DNA of 64,000 nucleotides from Steromphala cineraria. Taxonomy: Eukaryota > Mollusca > Gastropoda > Trochida > Trochidae. The notes beneath the pieces were generated by a model, which did not search any database, was not told the DNA's origin, and saw only the letters and a program-made list of their open reading frames with translations. Below are positions 57,015-64,000 of the stretch, piece by piece (position 1 is the first letter of the stretch; every line of letters begins with the position of its first letter). Location: contig OU744723.1 in NCBI GenBank assembly GCA_916613615.1, positions 69,025,226 through 69,089,225 on the forward strand, read 5' to 3'. Position numbers and translations under genes: made by a program.

Positions 57015-60000
57015 ATGACCGAAAAGCTTGAGATACTATGTCAAAACTGCAGAGGCCTTAATAATAGCCTAAAACGCAAAAAAAGTTTTTAGTTTTCTAA
57101 AGAAGAAAAATGGCAATATTTATTGTTTGCAAGATATACATTTTACCTCCGACCAAATCCTGAAGATAAAAGAACAATGGGGATATAATGAATGCTACAT
57201 TAGTTGCTTCAGAAGTAATGCCCGGGGAACGGCTATATATTGTTTAATAACAATTTTGAGTTTAAAGTACAAGAGTGTGATATAGATGTCTTTGGAAATT
57301 ATGTTGCTCTTAAGATTCTTATTAATGAGATTACCTACACTGTAATCAGTATATATGGGCCAAACGAAGATAGGCCAGACTTTTATGAGACTATCATGAA
57401 CATAGTTACGAATTATGACAGTGATGAAATATGTCTGTGTGGTGATTGGAATCTAGTTCAAAACAAACATCTAGACACGTATAACTATAAACACATTAAC
57501 AACCCCAATGCAAGAGAGAAAGTTTTTGAAATGATTGATAAATTTGATTTAAAAGATCCCTGGCGTGAACTCAACTACGATGCTAAACCTAAACCTGGCG
57601 GCAACCGACTCCCCTTAAACAATCGCGACTCGATTTTTTTCTGATTTCCCATGGGTTGTTTTCTGCAGTTGACAATAGCGAAATCCTGCCAAGTATAAAT
57701 TCGGATCACTCGCTTATCTACCTGTCCTTGACTTGTTCTACCTTAGCAAGGGGAAAGGGCTTTTGGAAATTCAATAATTCACTCCTCCATGATAGAAAAT
57801 ACGTAAAACTTGTAAAGGATACAATCCAATCAACTATAGAACAATATAAAACCCCGGATGATGAATCAAACAGTTACTCTATCGATGCTCAATTACTTTG
57901 GAAAACACTACTACTCATGATCAGGGGTAAAACTATATATTATTCATCAACCAAAAAGAAAATCATAAATGAAAAAGAGAGAAACTTGGAATCTAAATTA
58001 GAAGAAGTGGAAATGAAACTAGATCTAAATGAGGACAACCACACCAAGCAAAGTTTGCTTGACGAAATAAATGTTACTTAAAATGATCTAAATGAAATTG
58101 CAGACCATAAAATAAACGGAATACTAATGAGATCTAAAGCAAATTTGATCGAAAAGGGAGAAAAACCAACCAAATACGTTTTAAAGCTAGAGTCTCGAAT
58201 TTTTTTTAATAAATCAATTAATGTTATAGAAAAGAATGACGGTACGATTGTTTCAGAAAGTAAACCTCTACTTGAAGAAACAAAGTTATTTTACGAAAAA
58301 CTATATACCGCACAGAAACAATCTGAGGTTAATCTGTCCGAAATGCTCAAAAATGAAAAATATGAAGTATTAAATGATCTTGATAGATGTGATCTTGAAG
58401 GAGAATTACAATTATTTGAGTTGTCGTTCGCTCTAAAAAACATGAAAAATGAAAAGAGCCCAGGGCCTGATGGTTTTACTACAGAATTTCTTAAATTCTT
58501 CTGGAAAGATTTAGGAATATTTCTCCTCAAGTCTCTTAATTCTGGTAATGATGCTGGCAATTTATCAATCTCACAAAAGCAGGGATTGATAACATGCATC
58601 CCGAAAGCAAATAAACCTAAGAAATTTTTGAAAAACTGGCGCCCAATCTCTTTACTTAATACCTCGTACAAAATTGGTGCCGCCGCAATTGCAAACAGAA
58701 TTAAAAAGATATTACCACTTATTATAAATGAAGATCAAAAAGGCTTTTTGTAAAAGGAAGATATATTGGCGAAGTAACAAGACTTGTATATGACCTAATG
58801 GAACATACCGAATCATGTCAGATACCAGGATTACTCCTACTTATTGACTTTGAAAAAGCATTCGATTCAGTAGACAGGAATTACCTCAGAAAAGTCTTGA
58901 CGTTTTTTAATTTTGGACCCAGCATTTCACGCTGGATAGAAACCTTTTACAATGATATTGAATCAAGAGTCCTAGTAAATGGCTTCGCATCGTCCCCGTT
59001 CAAAATAAGTCGAGGTTACCGCCAGGGGGATCCGCTTGCGCCATATATATTTCTCTTATGTGTAGAAATTTTGGGTATTATGATACGTAATAATAAGAAT
59101 ATCAAAGGATTCAAAATTGGAAATATAGAACATATTCTTTCACAATTTGCAGACGATACAACTCTCACGTTAGATGGTACGGAAAAAAGCCTCTACGCAG
59201 CTTTAAATACTTTAGAATTTTTCGCCCGCTTCTCAGGACTGAAAGTCAACATTGATAGCACAAAACTTATATGGATTGGTTCAAAAAAAAAGATCCCGAT
59301 ACAAGATGTGTAAAGAATGGAATTTTGACTGGTCACAAACAAATTTCTCACTCTTAGGCATAAATTTTGATATTGACCTAGACAAGATGGTTGATGATAA
59401 CTACAACGAAAAGCTCTCTCATGTTGACAGGCAAATGAGTATTTGGTCAGCTCGAACATTGACCCCTTATGGCAGAAATACTGTGCTTAAATCGCTCCTA
59501 CTTCCAAAACTTAACCATCTATTCTCGTCCTTACCAAACCCGGAAAAAAGTTTCATTGAAAGCCTACAAAAGAAATGTTTTAATTTCATATGGAAAAATA
59601 AACCAGATAAGGTTAAAAGAGCTGTAATAATTCTGAATCCAGAACATGGGGGTATAAAAGCTCCAAATATCAGAAAGATTATTTCATCACAAAAACTAAA
59701 ATGGATGAAACGTATCAGTGGTAATGACCTGAAATGGACACATCTGTTTAAACATCTGTTGAATATAAAAACTCCTTTTCTAATAACAGATAGCGGCTTC
59801 ATTCAGAATATAGTAATTCCCTCTTTATCAAACTCATTTTGGAAAGATATACTCCTAGAATGATCGCACTTTATATCAATAAGCAAAAAGACTATTTCGA
59901 ATGAATATGACATACTCTCGCAATCACTGTGGAACAATGATAATATTTTGATTGGTGGGCAACCGTTTTTGTATTATGATTGGTATGTAAAAGGTGTTGT

Positions 60001-60202
60001 TTTCGTTAATGATCTCCTACATGAAGATGGCAGACTGCTAACATATGAAGAATTTTCCAATACATTTTCAATAAAGACCAATTTTCTAACTTATGAATCA
60101 GTGAAAAGAGCCATATTGGCATACAGCCGATCTCTAAAAATTACCAAATTTAATAGAAAACTGTTTGGTCCTATATATACCCTTTTAACATATCACAAAT
60201 AA
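57015..60202 (+). pseudogene. Inner LINE ORF2, unit C, broken and 3'-truncated
   Basis: Same endonuclease and RT blocks as 28391-32205. Lesions differ from unit A. The endonuclease stretch FNNNFEFKVQECDIDVFG is open here, and the joint EILPSINSDHSLIYLSLTCS is intact. However, a small change at 57585-57600 shifts the frame, VT is followed by a stop at 58079-58081, and two extra bases in GGCTTTTTG (58745) break the RT. GYRQGDP replaces GCRQGDP. Post-RT sequence runs to 60202; the zinc motif is lost. Confidence 0.92.
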
Positions 60203-60285
60203 ACACCAAAATTGAGGGTAAAAGATTGTATGCCTTTCTACTTGACTCAAAATTCGTTCGGCTTCCCTGTTACGACGTAAGATGT

Positions 60286-60485
60286 AATAAACGCGGTAAG
60301 ATGTAATTACTGCGGTAAATTGTAATAAAAACGCGGTAAGATGTCATACTGCGGTAAATTGTAATAAAAATGCGGTAAAATGTAATAAACACAGGTGCGG
60401 TAAATTGCAATAGGGGGTGCGGTAAAATGTTAGCTCTCAGTGTGCGGTAAATTGTAATGCGATGCGCGGTAAATTGTAATAACAT
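60286..60485. repeat. Short irregular tandem repeat, GCGGTAAATTGTAAT
   Basis: About ten units of GCGGTAARWTGTAATAA spaced 18-30 bp, with two alternating forms (AAATTGTAAT and AAGATGTAAT). It begins just after the abrupt end of the duplicated unit at 60267. Confidence 0.88.
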
Positions 60486-60564
60486 TGGTTCATATAAACC
60501 ATAGAAAATGATTATGAGCATGATTCGCCAAACATGTTAGAATCATTATGCTAAGGTCTGTATA

Positions 60565-60765
60565 CAATAATAATGATAATGATAGGCCCCTTATGATGCG
60601 CATTTATCATCTGCTTCGCAGTTGCACAAAGCGTTACATATTAATACCCTGACGGTGATTGTACTATGCCGAAGGCGCAAGGAATCAACCTACACCCGTT
60701 ATTTCAGGCTTCACTGAGTGCATTGTGGATAAAGTGCCTTGCCAATGGACACAAAATAAATAAAA
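60565..60765. repeat. Dispersed repeat, TTATGATGCGC / AGTGCCTTGCC family
   Basis: An AATAATAATGATAAT start, TTATGATGCGCATTTATC, GCACAAAGCGTTACATATTA and AAAGTGCCTTGCCAATGGAC in this order. I recall a repeat of this plan (ATAATAATAA, TTATATAGCGC, AAAGCGCTTTACA, AGTGCCTTGCC) from many marine invertebrates; class not settled. Confidence 0.6.
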
Positions 60766-61021
60766 GCACTCTTTTACGTCATACGTGTATGCTTTAGAAA
60801 TACAAAAAGCCACCGATTAGTTAGCAACAAGGATATATTTTAGATCACACGGGTCAATGCGCTCCCCGGCTTTTTTTGACCCATTGAGGGTAGTGTTCGA
60901 TATGTAAATCATAGGAACTTAAGGCAAATAGTTACGAATTTCTTTAGTCATTGATAACATGATACCAATGTGCATCATAGGTGCATTAGATTCAAACTTC
61001 CCTTTTGTGTTTTTTATGGTA

Positions 61022-61095
61022 TATCTAGTCACGTAATAATAATAATAATACACAAAATTTATATAGCGCCCTATCTAAGGGTGCAAAATCATGTT
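61022..61095. repeat. Truncated TTATATAGCGCC repeat
   Basis: GTAATAATAATAATAATACA followed by TTTATATAGCGCCCTATC. This is the 5' end of the same type of dispersed repeat as 60565-60765. Confidence 0.6.
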
Positions 61096-61099
61096 TTTT

Positions 61100-62250
61100 A
61101 GAATAATTGATATCATACGTCCCCAACCCCCGCAAACGATACAAGCATGTGTCACAGTGCTTCATGTCGTTTACTCTCATTGGTTGGTCATAACAAATTA
61201 TACGCCATTTGTCGATCATTAAGAAGAAATAATGCTTGGCCATTTTGCCCCTAGGGCGCGCTTTGCCCTGGTCTACCCTATATCAACTGATAAAATCTCA
61301 CTGGTCACATGTGTATATTCTCAACCGTCTAATGTTTAGCAGCATTTGTTTGCTTCTTGCATGTTCAGCAGCATTTGTTTGCTTCTTGCACACGCGTACC
61401 AAACTTAAACTTTAAACAGACATCGTGCATGCTTGACATGTCTCTTGGTTGACGATTGATGCATAATCTAAAAACGAAACTATACCAGAGTAGGTTTTTA
61501 CTAATGAACAATGATGATTTTATATTGCATATCACTGTACGAACGAGCACATGACACATAAGGAAAAGAGTTCAATAATCCGCTTTAAAACCGAATCTAT
61601 TACATTTTTACAACAACAATTTCTGCTCGACAAAGGTGATTTGTGCATGATGTGTTCATATAGTGTTCATACGGCACTTACAATGAACTACGATTGCATT
61701 TCATTCAGTTTGATATTTCTCCTGCATGCATATTATTAAAGCTCAACATTCTTCACATATGAATACATATGAGTACAGTTTTGTACGAAAAACGTTGTAC
61801 TTTTTTGACAAAACAATCAGACATAACCCTGGCAATAAGCCACGTTAAGCTGGTATAAGGACGGGGTATTTTTTTACAAATAAAGTGTCGTTAAGATTTA
61901 TCTGTGGGTTTACTTCAAGAGTACTTATTAAGTTACTCGGACAGTCAAATGGATAGACTAAAACTTCTGATGAGACGAAGTGTGTATTTTCTATATACAT
62001 TTACATCTAAAAAAATGACAAACTGTGCAATAGGAATAAAGACGTTTGGTATAAATCTTCTTTTGTTACTTTCGTTTGTGTACACTGCAACTATTTACTC
62101 TCTTGAACTGCTAGTCAATTCTTCAAATGAAACATTTAAAATGATATAAACCGCACGCTATAAACTTAAAGAATTGAATTTTAGAAATACATTACGACGC
62201 TTGTCAGGTATGCAGTACGTTTTTGAATTCAATTAATACGACCTTGTGTG
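61100..62250. other. Non-coding, nothing recognised
   Basis: A direct duplicate (CAGCAGCATTTGTTTGCTTC, 61338 and 61369) is present. The plus-strand open frame 61904-62149 has one hydrophobic stretch but no family, codon pattern or splice context that I can support. Confidence 0.4.
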
Positions 62251-62261
62251 TAATATATGCC

Positions 62262-62480
62262 CTTGGTATGGTGTCCGGTGTCTGTCCATCCATCCGTCAG
62301 TCAGTTAGTCCATCCGTTAATTGTTGTCCATTTTGGACATATTTTTATTAAAAAAAAGAAGCTTTGAAGACTGAAACTTGCTGTACAAACTCCTTGACTA
62401 ATGAGGATTATTATTTATAGCTATGGTGACCCTGAGTCCCCTAATAAGGATCATAGGGACCATGCCATTAAAGGGGCAGT
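62262..62480. repeat. Dispersed repeat with TCCATCCG simple stretch
   Basis: TCTGTCCATCCATCCGTCAG leads into CTATGGTGACCCTGAGTCCC and AATAAGGATCATAGGGACCA. Related AGGGGCCATAGGATCAC-type phrases occur at 11.94-12.11 kb, next to the 24-bp minisatellite. Confidence 0.5.
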
Positions 62481-62826
62481 AGCACGTTTAAGGGGGAATA
62501 TATTATGATGTCAGAAAAATGAAAATTAATGGTTCCAATCGAAAGACAATGTATTAAACTAAATGAATCAGTAATAATTAATAGATAACGTAAAGTTTAG
62601 CCATGCAAAATCCTTTTTCTTACACAAAATGAATTAAAGGTGTTCACATAAAATGGCCGCCAATGGATTTATGTGAATCTTTATGCTTTGTCCTCTGACT
62701 ATAGATGATTGGCTTGTGTTATGAATTTATTGACACTGTCAAAATAATACATTTAGCATTAACTTACACTTATCAGTGTAATTTTAAAATATAAAATTAT
62801 TAAAAAACGTGCTACTGTCCCTTTAA
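62468..62826. mobile_element. MITE with TTAA target and AGGGRCAGTAGCACG ends
   Basis: The left end is TTAAAGGGGCAGTAGCACG. The right end, inverted, is TTAAAGGGACAGTAGCACG. The outer TTAA on both sides is the target duplication, which fits piggyBac or Kolobok type elements. The interior is non-coding (359 bp overall) and shared with the worn copy at 16370-16613. Confidence 0.85.
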
Positions 62827-64000
62827 AACCTATTTACGTCTTTTACTTAAACAAACATGAGGTCCAGAAAGCTGAAACCTTGTAGACACAATCTTTATGC
62901 AATGGGGACTAATTTATCTCATTTAACGATCCTGTGGCCTGTAATAGGCATCGGTGAACCTTTGGAACTTAAGCCCTAAATTATTTTTAATTATTTTAAG
63001 TCTAACTCAATTGAGGGTCACTCCGTTTACCATTTTTACATTTCCTTGAATGTTTGAACAAATTCTATTTTTGAATTGATACACACTAAACTTTAGAATT
63101 TCTGATGTTGTGGCCCCTACTAAATCCTTTTTGTCATCTTCTTCTCTAACACCACAAGGTATAGAATGATACAATATTGTCTATAGACTCATAAGATAAT
63201 TAGAAATTAGAAACCCTAAAGCAAAGTTAAATGTAAAGCCTGATAAGCTGCAGAGTCATTGGTACTAGTTCAATATTTATTGGCAGTAAAGAGCTAAAGT
63301 TAAGGCGTATTTTTTCTAGATATGTTAGTAGGCATGTAACCAACACACATTTTTAACCATATTTAGTAGCGTTTTATAAAGATCAAAGGCACTGTTACCA
63401 TTTATTCTGTTGTAATTTTTGAATGACGTCATGAAGTAATGGTTCATGAAGTTAATATAAAACTATACTATGACATCACTTGAAAGGGTTCTGGTCTTCG
63501 ATTTCGAGCTATAACTATTGTAGTGCAGGTAAATAATATAATGCAAAGCTCGTGATGGTTTGAGCAACTGTATTTATCAAATAACTAATTGCATGAACGT
63601 TATGAAAATGATGATAGTTGTATTTTCATTGTGTAGCCTTATTGTAAAGAAAACATTGGGTTAGACAACAATAACTAAATCAGAAATAAAAAAAGACTAA
63701 AAAGAATTATCAGCAATCTTTGGGGAAAATAACCTTTAGCATACTGTTTAAAACAATTAAAAATCAAAACGTCTGTGATTTATATGTAAACATTTTTCTT
63801 GTTTAATGATATCTTCTTTTATATGTTTCAAAACAGTGTATCGTATTTCTTATAAAGAACATGATAAAACATGAGGCATAGAGTTGATTTGGTTGATAGC
63901 ATAGGTACAAGTACAAATGATTAAATTGAACAAATTCGTTAGAAGACTCGACCAAAGAACCGATTAGAATCACACAACTATCATTGGTTGTCACAAGAAG
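62827..64000. other. Non-coding, nothing recognised
   Basis: Contains distant relatives of the 11.9-kb repeat (GATCCTGTGGCC, GTGGCCCCTACTAA) and no gene. The minus-strand open frame 63803-63994 shows no motif. Confidence 0.4.

Larger units (their letters stand above)
54837..60267 (+). mobile_element. Inner LINE (L1/Tx1-like), 3'-truncated by the duplication edge, unit C
   Basis: Copy of 26191-31644, with ORF1, spacer in the opposite local orientation (55804-56011) and most of ORF2. Similarity stops abruptly at GGCTTCCC (60267); the next base starts unrelated GCGGTAA-type repeat DNA. The last 0.7 kb of the element and its tail are lost. Confidence 0.92.

Noticed and set aside
61904..62149. 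81-codon frame with one hydrophobic stretch
   Set aside because: No signal for a real start, no homologue I recognise, single isolated frame.

Overview
This window is nuclear DNA from an animal, most likely a bivalve mollusc or another lophotrochozoan. It is AT-rich and mostly non-coding. Its real genes have introns and are RING/B-box/coiled-coil/beta-propeller (TRIM-NHL-like) E3 ligase genes, a class known to be expanded in bivalves. The rest is decayed LINEs of L1/Tx1-like type, short terminal-inverted-repeat elements (MITEs), micro- and minisatellites and foldback DNA. Nothing bacterial or viral is evident. The species assignment is inference from repeat and gene content.

Layout. 0-18 kb is accessory DNA. 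It holds a 1.3-kb tandem duplication carrying a TG/TCTG microsatellite element (3.4-6.0 kb) and a 0.8-kb MITE (6.5-7.3 kb). A curious 3.2-kb segment (8.0-11.3 kb) has an oriented 16-bp motif array around a broken HGKG-motif gene. A 1.16-kb minisatellite of 24-bp units lies at 12.2-13.4 kb, and a cluster of foldbacks interrupts an old LINE at 14.0-16.3 kb.

18-60.3 kb is a tandem array of three units, each with one minus-strand TRIM gene. Unit A is about 17.9-33.25 kb, unit B about 33.3-44.1 kb and unit C about 44.1-60.3 kb. Each gene has a RING exon, an intron holding the same 178-bp MITE and a decayed partial RING-exon duplicate, and one long exon for B-boxes, coiled coil and propeller. B (636 aa) and C (655 aa) are open. 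A has a nonsense codon inside the RING. On the 5' side of A and C lies the same nested pair of LINEs: an old 5'-truncated LINE into which a nearly complete 6.2-kb LINE inserted, with a 15-bp target-site duplication. Both elements are dead in both units. Both units carry the nested insertion, so it is older than the A/C duplication. A 0.2-kb microinversion inside the younger LINE distinguishes A from C. Units B and C carry, 3' of the TRIM gene, three and four copies of a 134-bp repeat whose units can each fold into a nested hairpin.

60.3-64 kb is again accessory: a GCGGTAAATTGTAAT-type short tandem repeat at the edge of the duplication, a dispersed TTATATAGCGC repeat, and a TTAA-flanked MITE.

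Functionally, the only likely host products are the TRIM proteins, which would act as cytoplasmic ubiquitin ligases. Everything else is transposon debris and tandem repeats that probably helped the locus to expand. All homology statements come from reading motifs by eye; no database search was run.
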